From contig JACBFI010000012.1 in NCBI GenBank assembly GCA_013391385.1, forward strand, positions 21,557 through 85,556: a stretch of 64,000 nucleotides of DNA, in the 5' to 3' direction. Of this stretch, positions 43,463 to 50,705 are shown piece by piece. The notes under the pieces are model-generated. The model was given only the letters and a program-made list of their open reading frames with translations, was not told the DNA's origin and ran no database searches. Source of the DNA: Sediminibacterium sp. Gen4. Its GTDB lineage: Bacteria; Bacteroidota; Bacteroidia; Chitinophagales; Chitinophagaceae. The position numbers were made by a program, and so were the translations under genes. The first letter of the stretch is position 1, and every line of letters begins with the position of its first letter.

Positions 43463-44254
43463 ATGATGAACTTAGATCTGACCAATAAAACAGCACTCGT
43501 ATGTGGTGCTTCACAAGGACTAGGAGCCGCCGTGGCACATGAACTGGCTATGTTGGGGGCAGATGTATGGTTACTTGCGCGCAATGAAGAGAATTTGAAA
43601 GCAGTGAAACAATCGCTGTACATTTCACTCGGACAACAACACGGTTATTTTGTAGCAGATTCAGGAGATCCCGGGCATATCAAACAATTAATCACGGATT
43701 TTCTTAGCAAAGGAAAAAGAATTGATATCCTGGTGAATAATACCGGTGGTCCGGCAGCAGGTTCATTGCTCAATACTTCTTTGGAAGACATGCAAAAAGG
43801 CGTAACGGCTCATTTACTCACAGCACATACATTGGCTCAATTGGTAGTACCGGGAATGAAAGCAAATAAATTCGGACGCATCATCAATATTTTATCTACT
43901 GCCGTGAAACAACCCATCAATGGATTGGGTATTTCCAATACGGTACGAGCAGGTGTTGCGAATTGGGCAAAAACATTGGCAAATGAGATTGGACAATACG
44001 GGATCACTGTCAATAATGTTTTACCCGGTTATACCAAAACAGATCGACTCGATTATTTATTTGGTAAACAAGCATCCGATGCAAGTACAACCGTCGATGC
44101 GATCGTAGAGAAAACGATTGCCATGATTCCGGCAGGAAGATTGGGAGAGCCGGAAGAATTTGCAGCGGCGGTGGCATTTTTATGTTCACCTGCGGCAGGA
44201 TATATCAATGGGATTAATTTGCCGGTGGATGGTGGGAGAGTGGGGAGTTTGTGA
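43463..44254 (+). CDS. SDR family oxidoreductase with altered catalytic triad
   Basis: The 263-residue Rossmann protein has the NAD(P) motif CGASQGLGAAVAHELAMLGADVWLLARN, the structural LVNNTGGPA and the C-terminal GRLGEPEEFAAAVAFLCSPAAGYINGINLPVDGG typical of FabG-like SDRs. In place of the standard YxxxK it has GISNTVRAGVANWAKTL: Ser stands where Tyr is expected and Arg where Lys is expected, with the usual Ser in NILSTAV. A subgroup of SDRs with SNxxR in this place is known in bacteria, but the reaction is not established. It follows the cupin gene after 6 bp. A second ATG one codon on is possible. Confidence 0.88.
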   Translation: MMNLDLTNKTALVCGASQGLGAAVAHELAMLGADVWLLARNEENLKAVKQSLYISLGQQHGYFVADSGDPGHIKQLITDFLSKGKRIDILVNNTGGPAAGSLLNTSLEDMQKGVTAHLLTAHTLAQLVVPGMKANKFGRIINILSTAVKQPINGLGISNTVRAGVANWAKTLANEIGQYGITVNNVLPGYTKTDRLDYLFGKQASDASTTVDAIVEKTIAMIPAGRLGEPEEFAAAVAFLCSPAAGYINGINLPVDGGRVGSL

Positions 44255-44326
44255 TACTGCTGGTCGGACTTTACCAGCGACTAGGCATTAAATATTGAAT
44301 TCATATTTTTTCTTTAGCTTTATACT

Positions 44327-44557
44327 ATGACACGCAAAGCTATCATTGAGAAGACGCTTCAGGCCATCAATCGGTTGCCTGAAGATAAAGCAGAAGAAAT
44401 TTCTGACTTCGCTGATTTTGTGTCCAAACGTTATGAAGACCACAAATTGACTGAGTCGATTCAGAAAATGGTATCTAATGCTGATACCTTCTCTTTTCTC
44501 GAAGAGGAGGAAGAAATTTACACAGTGAATGACCTAAAACAGGTCTATAATGACTAA
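44327..44557 (+). CDS. Antitoxin-like protein paired with a MazF/PemK-type toxin
   Basis: The 76-residue acidic protein (RKAIIEKTLQAINRLPEDKAEEISDFADFVSKRYEDHKL ... EEEEEIYTVNDLKQVYND) resembles DUF2281-type antitoxins in Bacteroidota and Cyanobacteria: an N-terminal helical part and an acidic tail. It overlaps the toxin gene by 8 bp, the classic toxin-antitoxin coupling. TAGCTTTA, one mismatch from a -7 box, lies 4 bp before the ATG. It should bind and neutralise the downstream toxin and probably bind its own promoter. Confidence 0.8.
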   Translation: MTRKAIIEKTLQAINRLPEDKAEEISDFADFVSKRYEDHKLTESIQKMVSNADTFSFLEEEEEIYTVNDLKQVYND

Positions 44558-44867
44558 GGGTGATATTGTTTTAATCACTTTCCCTTTTTCAGATTTGAGT
44601 GGCACCAAACTGAGACCCGCTATTGTACTCTTTCAGAATGACACAGATGTAACTGTATGTTTTATCACAAGCAAACTTGACTGGAAGGAGGAATTTGATA
44701 TTACGCTTAATCCTTCTGTTGAAAATGGACTTAGAAAGAAGTCATTAATTCGTGTTGCTAAGATTGCAACATTGGATAAATCATTTGCGAAAGGGTTGCT
44801 TGGTCGGCTTACCCAAGAAGAGCTGATGCTGTTGAATAAGAAACTTACAGAATTATTGCTACTATAA
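44550..44867 (+). CDS. MazF/PemK-type toxin (mRNA interferase family)
   Basis: The 105-residue protein has the PemK/MazF signature near the start: GDIVLITFPFSDLSGTKLRPAIVL. The middle FITSKLDWKEEFDITLNPSVENGLRKKSLIRVAKIATLDKSFAKGLLGRLTQEE matches the barrel with the conserved basic strand. Known members cut mRNA at short motifs. Being directly coupled to an acidic antitoxin gene supports a functional type II module. It lies at the left side of an accessory segment that reaches to 48310. Confidence 0.87.
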   Translation: MTKGDIVLITFPFSDLSGTKLRPAIVLFQNDTDVTVCFITSKLDWKEEFDITLNPSVENGLRKKSLIRVAKIATLDKSFAKGLLGRLTQEELMLLNKKLTELLLL

Positions 44868-44956
44868 CTTTTCATACTGTGACAAAATAGTTATTAATAT
44901 GATGAGGTTGTATTGTTGGTAAGGCGGCGAAAAACGACAATAGATAAGGAAAAGAA

Positions 44957-45871
44957 GTGGTTATAAAAATTATTTCACTTATGCTTAGTGGTTTATCTTA
45001 TTTGATAGCTCAATTTTTATTAACAGTTACAACTTGTTTCGTGGCAATATATCAACTCCGAAAGGAGTTTCGTCGGAAAACAAATATTGCTAAAAAAGAG
45101 GCAAAAAATGTACGGATTCTATTGATTATTATTGCCTTAATAACTGTATTGGTTCAAGTTATTGCATATTGTGATGCCACCAGTAGCCAAAATGATCTAA
45201 AACAACATATAAAAAACTTAGAAAATAAAAATGATTCACTGAGTAATCAGATAAAGGAAACGGAGAATTTTGTAACAGAAAAAATTAATTCATCAAAAGC
45301 AGCCCTTGCATTACAAGCTTCTCAAAATGCATTAGAGGCAAGTGCCAATATTCATTCCTCAGCGATTAGGCTTTCTAACTATATAAATGGCTCTGATCTT
45401 CCACCAGAATTTGCTGTTATTAGAGCATCAAGAGAACATTCTTTTGTATTAAAGAACATCGATTCTCTAAGAGCTAATATTGATGCTTTTGTTGTGAATT
45501 ACGATGATGTACTTTTATGTCAAAGAAATGCGGGTCGTGTAGACCGAAATTGTTATAAGAGTAATCAATTAGCGGTATCATGGGAATATATTTTACCGCG
45601 TAAGCAAATTCCTATTACTCTTCCTAAATATTCTCCAGATAAGCCTAAGTCGAAGTTCTTCATTTGTATAACTTTAACTAAATCTGAGTATGTTATTGAA
45701 GTGATTTTTCAGCATGTAGGAAGCTTTGCAACACAAGTTAGTAGTCGGACCCTTAAAAAAATTAATGGACTATATAAAGTATACAAAATCAATGAGGCTG
45801 ATGCCGTTATTAAGGTTGATTGGGATAATGAGTTTATTTTGCCATACGACGAAAAGTTTGGTGATTTGTAA
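44957..45871 (+). CDS. Membrane protein with two N-terminal spans and a coiled coil, unknown function
   Basis: The 304-residue protein has two hydrophobic segments (about residues 4-30 and 52-72) joined by a basic loop (LRKEFRRKTNIAKKEAKNVR), then a coiled coil (SQNDLKQHIKNLENKNDSLSNQIKETENFVTEKI) and a soluble C-terminal domain of about 170 residues. I do not recognise the family. The start is GTG 44957, preceded by AGGAAAAG. Its base composition is noticeably more AT-rich than the housekeeping genes around it, and it lies between a toxin-antitoxin pair and a Sel1 protein gene, which suggests horizontal gain. Confidence 0.7.
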   Translation: MVIKIISLMLSGLSYLIAQFLLTVTTCFVAIYQLRKEFRRKTNIAKKEAKNVRILLIIIALITVLVQVIAYCDATSSQNDLKQHIKNLENKNDSLSNQIKETENFVTEKINSSKAALALQASQNALEASANIHSSAIRLSNYINGSDLPPEFAVIRASREHSFVLKNIDSLRANIDAFVVNYDDVLLCQRNAGRVDRNCYKSNQLAVSWEYILPRKQIPITLPKYSPDKPKSKFFICITLTKSEYVIEVIFQHVGSFATQVSSRTLKKINGLYKVYKINEADAVIKVDWDNEFILPYDEKFGDL

Positions 45872-45880
45872 ATCTCGCTA

Positions 45881-45906
45881 TTATTGGTCTCCTGACTAAA
45901 AATAAT
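45881..45906. repeat. Possible intergenic copy of the GTTGGTC palindromic element
   Basis: TTGGTC and GACTAA form a 6-bp stem (one G-T pair) around the loop TCCT, with flanking TTA and AAT pairing further. The layout matches the lipB elements but the sequence is more diverged. Confidence 0.4.
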
Positions 45907-45921
45907 ATTCCTTTACCCTAT

Positions 45922-47184
45922 CTAAAGATTAATAATCTCAAATTCTACGATCTTACTGCTACAACAAGTTTTTAAAACCATTCTTGTGCGCTTACCATTA
46001 CTGTTGTCTTTCCAAAATGTAAGTGTACCATCTTGGAACTGGGGCTTATCTTCATCGGCTATATTCCAATCAGAAAAAATACTTTTTAAAAGATCTGCCC
46101 ATTTTTTATAGACACGGTATGTGTTTTCTTTGTTTGATGAATGAATGATCTCTGCATGATAAATGTATTGATCTACATTTTTAACCGTCTTATCTTTCTG
46201 TACCTGGTTGAAATTATTCCTACGGATATATACGTTTTTGAAACCCAAATCAATCAGCGAAGCATAGTACTCATTTTTACTACTTCCTAAGTTATCAAAC
46301 TGCGATTTATTCGCCGGCTCGATCAGTTTACCTTTTACATCGTAAAAACTCTCATTGGCTCTTGTAGCCAGTTTCAGCAATTTGGGTTTTACAGTGGATA
46401 GATCTGTTGAAGGTTCAAGGAGTCCCATAGCCCTCATTCTGAGGGCAGCGTCAGCAAATGCAGATCGATTTTCCGGTGAATTACGGATTTTATTGTACCA
46501 TCTGTAAGCTTCATCCAGGTCTTTATTTACGGTTGCTGTACCTTCTTCATACATTTTCCCCAACTCCAATTGTGCAGGCGCAAACCCTTGTTTGGCCGAT
46601 TTCTCCATATAGTGAAATGTATTTGTGAGGTTACCATTTTGTTTTTCAAGCAGCGCCAGATAATAACCTGCTTTATTACTGTTGCGGTCTATGGCCTTCA
46701 GGTAAAGTTCTTTAGCCTTTTGCCCATCGATTGGCAGACCTCTGAGACCTGTCTGAAAATAATACGCCATTGCCAACAGCGCGTCAGGATTGCCGAAGTC
46801 AGCAGATTTTTTGGTCCAGGAGAGTTCTACTACTGAATCTTTCTTGACACCAAAACCTATTTGATAAAAATAAGCGATTGAATTCATCGCTTCTGTATGC
46901 CCACGTTCTGCAGACTGTAACAGCCATTTCATGCCATCAATATAACCTTGAGGGTCTTTAGCGCCTTCACTATAATAACAGATACCGAGTCGGTATTGGT
47001 GAATCGGGGAAAGATCTTGGAGATGTCTGAGATAGATCGATTTGGCTTCGGCATATTTTTCTCCATAAAAATATCCATCTGCCGATGACAATTGATTCTT
47101 CACAGTTTCCGATTGAGCACTTGCTTGAACAAAACAAAAGCTCAGTAAAACGAAATACAAAAAATGGAGTCTAAATGATTTCAT
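45922..47184 (-). CDS. Secreted Sel1/TPR-repeat protein
   Basis: The 420-residue product has a signal peptide (LHFLYFVLLSFCFVQASAQ) and five or six Sel1-like repeats from about residue 45 to 240 (IHQYRLGICYYSEGAKDPQGYIDGMKWLLQSAERGHTEAMNSIAYFYQIG, NPDALLAMAYYFQTGL, FAPAQLELGKMYEEGTATVNKDLDEAYRWYNKI). The C-terminal 180 residues have no repeat and include a twin-Cys CCSSKIVEFEIINL end. Sel1 repeats bind proteins; the partner is unknown. TATATTTT about 6 bp before the ATG is one mismatch from a -7 box. It lies in the accessory segment. Confidence 0.82.
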   Translation of the reverse strand: MKSFRLHFLYFVLLSFCFVQASAQSETVKNQLSSADGYFYGEKYAEAKSIYLRHLQDLSPIHQYRLGICYYSEGAKDPQGYIDGMKWLLQSAERGHTEAMNSIAYFYQIGFGVKKDSVVELSWTKKSADFGNPDALLAMAYYFQTGLRGLPIDGQKAKELYLKAIDRNSNKAGYYLALLEKQNGNLTNTFHYMEKSAKQGFAPAQLELGKMYEEGTATVNKDLDEAYRWYNKIRNSPENRSAFADAALRMRAMGLLEPSTDLSTVKPKLLKLATRANESFYDVKGKLIEPANKSQFDNLGSSKNEYYASLIDLGFKNVYIRRNNFNQVQKDKTVKNVDQYIYHAEIIHSSNKENTYRVYKKWADLLKSIFSDWNIADEDKPQFQDGTLTFWKDNSNGKRTRMVLKTCCSSKIVEFEIINL

Positions 47185-47312
47185 CTACTAAAAATATAGA
47201 TTCTTACAAATCATATAATATTTGTATCCTGATTTTTTATTACCGATGCTACTTTTAAAATGGGGATTGTTGAAAATGGTGTTATTGTTGGTTAATCTAC
47301 AATAGCGAGGGT

Positions 47313-47334
47313 TTGTTGGTCAGGCGATCAACAA
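47313..47334. repeat. Intergenic copy of the GTTGGTC palindromic element
   Basis: TTGTTGGTC and GATCAACAA pair (one G-T) around the loop AGGC. The core GTTGGTCAGGCGATCAAC differs from the lipB copies 1 and 2 by one base. Confidence 0.8.
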
Positions 47335-47345
47335 TTTTAAAAATT

Positions 47346-47375
47346 AAAAAGGATCGGTGATTACCGATCCTTTTT
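47346..47375. terminator. Terminator after the duplicated etfA tail
   Basis: AAAAAGGATCGGT and its reverse complement form a 13-bp stem with loop GATT, ending in a T-run on both strands. It lies 18 bp beyond the stop of the etfA tail copy and resembles the true etfA terminator at 48281-48310 (both have AAAAGGNATC stems). Confidence 0.85.
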
Positions 47376-47393
47376 CTATGAATAGATTGAAAA

Positions 47394-47486
47394 CTATTTC
47401 GTCTTCAATTTCTTAATCTCCTCCGTCAACTTCGGAACAACTTTAAACGCATCACCTACAATTCGATAATCAGCGGCTTTAAAGAA
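47394..47486 (-). pseudogene. Detached second copy of the last 29 codons of etfA
   Basis: Read on the minus strand this stretch encodes FKAADYRIVGDAFKVVPK followed by LTEEIKKLKTK and a stop. The intact EtfA ends FKAADYGIVGDAFEVVPK then LTEEIKKLKAK, so 26 of 29 residues agree. At DNA level I count about 78 of 92 matching bases, with changes mostly at third positions. It has no start codon and cannot be expressed by itself. It begins 5 bp beyond the stop of the small zeta-module gene. It looks like the original or imported gene end displaced by insertion of the toxin module. Confidence 0.85.
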
Positions 47487-47491
47487 TAATA

Positions 47492-47659
47492 TCAATATTT
47501 GATATCGGTAGCTTTTATTTTTTTGATTTGACCTTTCTCCGATAATACTATGACACCATTTTGTGCCTTTTTTTGAATTAATAATTTTTCAAAAGATAAA
47601 GTCAATCCCTTACGGATTTTCTCGCGAAATTTTTCAATATCAATTTCATTCTTTTTCAT
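47492..47659 (-). CDS. Small partner of the zeta-like toxin (candidate antitoxin)
   Basis: The 55-residue basic protein (MKKNEIDIEKFREKIRKGL, then LSFEKLLIQKKAQNGVIVLS, ending ATDIKY) overlaps the end of the zeta-like gene by 14 bp in another frame. I use the ATG at 47659; the frame stays open to 47713 inside the toxin gene, which is unlikely to be used. Small proteins of this kind commonly follow the short zeta-type kinases in Bacteroidota and may be the antitoxin, but that role is inferred from the coupling only. Classical epsilon or PezA antitoxins are upstream and unrelated in sequence. Confidence 0.7.
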   Translation of the reverse strand: MKKNEIDIEKFREKIRKGLTLSFEKLLIQKKAQNGVIVLSEKGQIKKIKATDIKY

Positions 47660-48227
47660 TAGACTGTTGCTTGATGAGTTCCCAAACGGGTATGTCATAA
47701 ATTTTGGTTTCATTCGCTCCTTGACCTTCTGCTATAAAAGTAAAAGGTCTACTAGAATTGTTTATGACCAACCAATAATCACATACTGCTGTAAATTTAC
47801 TAATTAAATTTTTAATACCGCGGATATACCGGCGCTTAATTGTTTCTTCTGGTATATTATGTCCGCCTTCTCTAACTCTTGTTTTAACGCGTTCTATCGC
47901 TAGGGTTACATTGTCTAGCCAAAAAAATAAAAGCGTTATTGAGTAGCCTTTTACTTTTGCCTCTTTGATTGTGTTTAGGTATGATAGTGTTGTTAATGTT
48001 GTTTCAAAAGCAAAATCAGAGCGATTATTTAAGAGTTCATCAACTCTTTCAAGCATTAACCTGCCTGCTTGAAATGAGACATTTTCGGGTTGAAAAGGTG
48101 AAAGCCCTTTTGCAATTTCATCAGCATTTACAAATTCTTTGCAATCAAGTATTTCAGGAAGAATGGTAAAAGAAGCTGTTGTTTTTCCTGCTCCATTACA
48201 ACCCGCAATGATGTACAAGTTCGGCAC
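47646..48227 (-). CDS. Zeta-toxin-like P-loop kinase
   Basis: The 193-residue protein begins LYIIAGCNGAGKTTASFTILPE, a Walker A motif at about residues 9-16, followed by EFVNADEIAKGLSPFQPENVSFQAGRLMLERVDELL, where NADEIA matches the substrate-binding Asp region of zeta toxins, FAFETTLTT, and REGGHNIPEETIKRRY, the conserved lid segment. Zeta toxins phosphorylate UDP-GlcNAc or related sugars and poison wall synthesis; this short class (COG4185-like) is less well studied. The start is GTG 48227. The gene, its small partner and a duplicate etfA tail form one inserted block next to etfA. Confidence 0.87.
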   Translation of the reverse strand: MPNLYIIAGCNGAGKTTASFTILPEILDCKEFVNADEIAKGLSPFQPENVSFQAGRLMLERVDELLNNRSDFAFETTLTTLSYLNTIKEAKVKGYSITLLFFWLDNVTLAIERVKTRVREGGHNIPEETIKRRYIRGIKNLISKFTAVCDYWLVINNSSRPFTFIAEGQGANETKIYDIPVWELIKQQSNEKE

Positions 48228-48280
48228 TACACTAAATTTATAAATAAAGCTAATATTTTTTGCATGATACCTTAGAAATA

Positions 48281-48310
48281 AAAAGGGATCAACTTTTCTT
48301 GATCCCTTTT
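48281..48310. terminator. etfA terminator
   Basis: AAAAGGGATCAA and TTGATCCCTTTT pair around the loop CTTTTC, 6 bp beyond the etfA stop codon. Both strands end in A/T runs, so it can also act on the toxin side. Confidence 0.85.
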
Positions 48311-48316
48311 GAATAA

Positions 48317-49279
48317 TTATTTAGCTTTTAACTTCTTTATCTCCTCCGTCAACTTCGGCACAACCTCAAACGCATCACCCACAATGCCATAATCAGCAGC
48401 TTTAAAGAAAGGGGCTTCCGGATCTTTATTGATCACCACAATCACTTTACTGCGATTCACACCGGCAAGGTGTTGAATAGCTCCTGAGATACCGATGGCA
48501 ATGTACAAATTCGGTGCTACCTGAACACCGGTTTGTCCAACGTGCTCATGGTGTGGTCTCCAATGTGCATCACCTACAGGTCGGCTACATGCAGTAGCTG
48601 CACCCAATTCTTTGGCAAGGTCTAATAAAATACCCCAGTTCTCCGGACCTTTCAATCCACGTCCACCACTCACTACAATTTCTGCTTCTGTCAATGGAAC
48701 TTCACCGCTTACTTTATTCACTGCTGTTACTTTCACTTTTGGTGTGTCAACAGCAATCGATAATTGATTTACTTCTGCAGTTCCTTCGCTGGCGATGGTG
48801 GTATAACTGTTCGGATTCAATGAAATCACTTTCACAGCAGAAGTAATACTTACATTGGCAAACGCTTTTCCGGAGAATACGGTTTTACGAACTACAAATC
48901 CGTTGCCGGTATCCGGTAATGCACAAGCACCTGCTACAAGACCCGCTTTTAATCTTACCGCCACTCTTGCAGCTACTGCTTTACCGGTTTGGTTATGCGA
49001 GAATACAACTACGTTGGCGCCTGATTGTGTGGCTGCTTCAGCAATTACTTTCGCATACACTTGTGCATCCAACTGATTCAGTGAAGCATTGTTGACTTGA
49101 TGTACTTTTTTCACACCATATTTTCCCAATGATGCAAGATCGTCGCTTACGCTACCCAATACCAATGCTTCAGCAGTAGTACCCAATTGCTCTGCAACTT
49201 TAACACCATACGTCAATGCTTCAAAAGAAGCTTTCTTGATATGGCCTTCTGATTGATCTACAAATATTAAAACAGACAT
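48317..49279 (-). CDS. etfA: Electron transfer flavoprotein subunit alpha
   Basis: The 320-residue subunit carries FAD and passes electrons from acyl-CoA dehydrogenases to the respiratory chain. The C-terminal FAD-binding domain has VSGGRGLKGPENWGILLDLAKELGAATACSRPVGDAHWRPHHEHVGQTGVQVAPNLYIAIGISGAIQHLAGV and VVINKDPEAPFFKAADYGIVGD, the ETF-alpha signature. The N-terminal domain (SVLIFVDQSEGHIKKASFEALTYG) pairs with EtfB. etfB ends 29 bp upstream and both share the promoter at 50104-50133. A diverged copy of this gene's last 29 codons lies 0.9 kb downstream behind an inserted zeta-toxin module. Confidence 0.95.
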   Translation of the reverse strand: MSVLIFVDQSEGHIKKASFEALTYGVKVAEQLGTTAEALVLGSVSDDLASLGKYGVKKVHQVNNASLNQLDAQVYAKVIAEAATQSGANVVVFSHNQTGKAVAARVAVRLKAGLVAGACALPDTGNGFVVRKTVFSGKAFANVSITSAVKVISLNPNSYTTIASEGTAEVNQLSIAVDTPKVKVTAVNKVSGEVPLTEAEIVVSGGRGLKGPENWGILLDLAKELGAATACSRPVGDAHWRPHHEHVGQTGVQVAPNLYIAIGISGAIQHLAGVNRSKVIVVINKDPEAPFFKAADYGIVGDAFEVVPKLTEEIKKLKAK

Positions 49280-49308
49280 GATCTTTTGTTTGATGGTTAA
49301 AAGAAAGA

Positions 49309-50049
49309 TTAGATGGCTTTGGCTTCTTCGTGCAATAATTTCACCAGTTCAGCCACGTTATCCGGACTCACCAGTTTTACACCTGCCTTGGCTGGAGGCA
49401 TTTCAAAGCTTACAATAGCCGTTAAAGCATCAGCAGCCACAGGCTCCACCACTTTCAATGGTTTGGTACGAGCAGCCATGATACCTCTCATATTCGGAAT
49501 ACGCTGTTCTGCCACACCTTTCTGACAACTTACGACAGCAGGTAATGCCACTTCAGCAATTTCTTCTCCACCTTCAATTTCACGGGTAACAGTAGCCGTA
49601 GTACCGTTCAATTCAAATTTGGTAGCCAATGAAATATAGGGTGCATCCATCATTTCAGCAATCATACCACCGATGGAAGATCCATTGTAATCAATGGTTT
49701 CTTTTCCGGTGAATACCAGATCATAGCCATCTTTTGCAATGGCGGCAATCTGTGCTGCGATATAATAACTATCACTATTGTCTGTATTGATACGAATGGC
49801 TTCATCGCCACCCAATGCCAATGCCTTACGGATGATAGGTTCAGTATCTGCACCACCTACCGTTACCAGATGCACGATTGTAGCGGGATCTTTTTCTTTC
49901 AATTCAATGGCACGTACCAAAGAGTACCACTCATCGTAAGGATTGATGATCCACTGCACCCCATTCTCATCGAATTTGGTATTGCCATCCGTAAAGGCAA
50001 TTTTTGAAGTGGTGTCCGGTGTCTTGCTTACACAAACTAAAATTTTCAT
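49309..50049 (-). CDS. etfB: Electron transfer flavoprotein subunit beta
   Basis: The 246-residue subunit binds AMP and holds the docking loop. Landmarks are MKILVCVSKTPDTTSKIAF, INPYDEWYSLVRAIELKEK, VHLVTVGGADTEPIIRKALALGGDEAIRI, DLVFTGKETIDYNGSSIGGMIAEMM (AMP site) and VALPAVVSCQKGVAEQRIPNMRGIMAARTKPL, which contains the ETF-beta signature and recognition loop. It leads the etfBA operon. A full promoter with both elements lies 55 bp upstream. Confidence 0.95.
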   Translation of the reverse strand: MKILVCVSKTPDTTSKIAFTDGNTKFDENGVQWIINPYDEWYSLVRAIELKEKDPATIVHLVTVGGADTEPIIRKALALGGDEAIRINTDNSDSYYIAAQIAAIAKDGYDLVFTGKETIDYNGSSIGGMIAEMMDAPYISLATKFELNGTTATVTREIEGGEEIAEVALPAVVSCQKGVAEQRIPNMRGIMAARTKPLKVVEPVAADALTAIVSFEMPPAKAGVKLVSPDNVAELVKLLHEEAKAI

Positions 50050-50103
50050 ACGCTATATGGTTTTGCTGAAATTCGTTTAGATAGTTGTTTATGCAACTAA
50101 TTA

Positions 50104-50133
50104 CAAATATAAGGCAGTTTTGTTTCCGGCAAA
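50104..50133 (-). promoter_or_regulatory. etfBA promoter (TTTG - 18 bp - TATATTTG)
   Basis: A perfect TATATTTG box at 50104-50111 is preceded, after 18 bp, by TTTG at 50130-50133 on the minus strand. This is the most complete -33/-7 promoter of the Bacteroidetes type in the window. Confidence 0.8.
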
Positions 50134-50170
50134 GGTTCGGATATTTTTTTTAACAGGAGAAATTTGTTGG

Positions 50171-50249
50171 GGCTAATAGCTAATGGTTCATAGCGCATAG
50201 TAAGAATTAACATTTCTTACCATAAGCCATGAACTATAAGCTATCAGCT
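50171..50249. repeat. Heptad-period inverted repeat, word family GCTAATA/GCATAGT
   Basis: Two 36-bp arms (50171-50206 and 50214-50249) match at 28 of 36 positions and each is a chain of 7-bp words (GCTAATA, GCTAATG, GTTCATA, GCGCATA, GTAAGAA). Most differences are transitions. It lies between the divergent etfB and TPR genes. Confidence 0.85.
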
Positions 50250-50264
50250 GCTTATCTTCGCCCC

Positions 50265-50576
50265 ATGGACCGCATTGCACGAATACAGGCATTTTTAGAG
50301 CAGAATCCGAAGGATAGTTTTCTGCGGCATGCTTTGGCATTGGAGTATATTAAGCTAGGACAATTAAACGATGCTAAAGCCCTTTTTTTAGCGGTATTAT
50401 CCGATAATCCCGATTATGTGGGATCATATTATCATTTAGCCAAATTATTAGAAACACTGGAAGAAAGAGAGGCTGCCATTCAATGGTATGAAAAAGGTAT
50501 GGAAGCAGCCAAAAAAGCAGGAGACAACCACGCGCTGAACGAGCTCCGAGCAGCGTATGAGGACCTTGTTTTTTGA
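50265..50576 (+). CDS. Small TPR protein
   Basis: The 103-residue cytoplasmic protein has about two and a half TPR units: DSFLRHALALEYIKLGQLNDAKALFLAVLSDNPDYVGSYYHLAKLLETLEEREAAIQWYEKGMEAAKKAGDNHAL, ending ELRAAYEDLVF. It is a typical small Bacteroidota TPR protein with unknown partner. I use the ATG at 50265; a frame to 50229 would translate the heptad repeat. TATCTTCG, one mismatch from a -7 box, ends 4 bp before this ATG, giving the same box-to-start spacing as lipB. Confidence 0.83.
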   Translation: MDRIARIQAFLEQNPKDSFLRHALALEYIKLGQLNDAKALFLAVLSDNPDYVGSYYHLAKLLETLEEREAAIQWYEKGMEAAKKAGDNHALNELRAAYEDLVF

Positions 50577-50698
50577 TTTCTGATTTCTGATGTCTGATTT
50601 CTGATGTCTGATGTCTGATGTCTGATGTCTGATGTCTGATGTTGGATTTGTTTTTGCTAATATATCCTACATCAGACATCCTACATCAGACATCCGAC
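50577..50698. repeat. Heptad-period array and hairpin, words TGATTTC/TGATGTC
   Basis: Eleven words at 7-bp steps (TGATTTC, TGATTTC, TGATGTC, TGATTTC, then mostly TGATGTC) cover 50577-50650 and are followed, after a loop, by the reverse sense words TCAGACA, TCCTACA, TCAGACA, TCCGACA. The array starts at the stop codon of the TPR gene and separates it from the convergent 51-residue gene. Confidence 0.9.
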
Positions 50699-50705
50699 AT
50701 TCACC

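Noticed and set aside
44257-44280. GCTGGTCGGACTTTACCAGC hairpin as another copy of the lipB palindrome
   Set aside because: The loop is 8 bp instead of 4 and only six bases of each arm resemble the element; likely a weak terminator after the SDR gene.
47660-47713. Longer start for the small zeta-module partner
   Set aside because: The added residues are read from the toxin gene in another frame; the ATG at 47659 gives a normal overlap.
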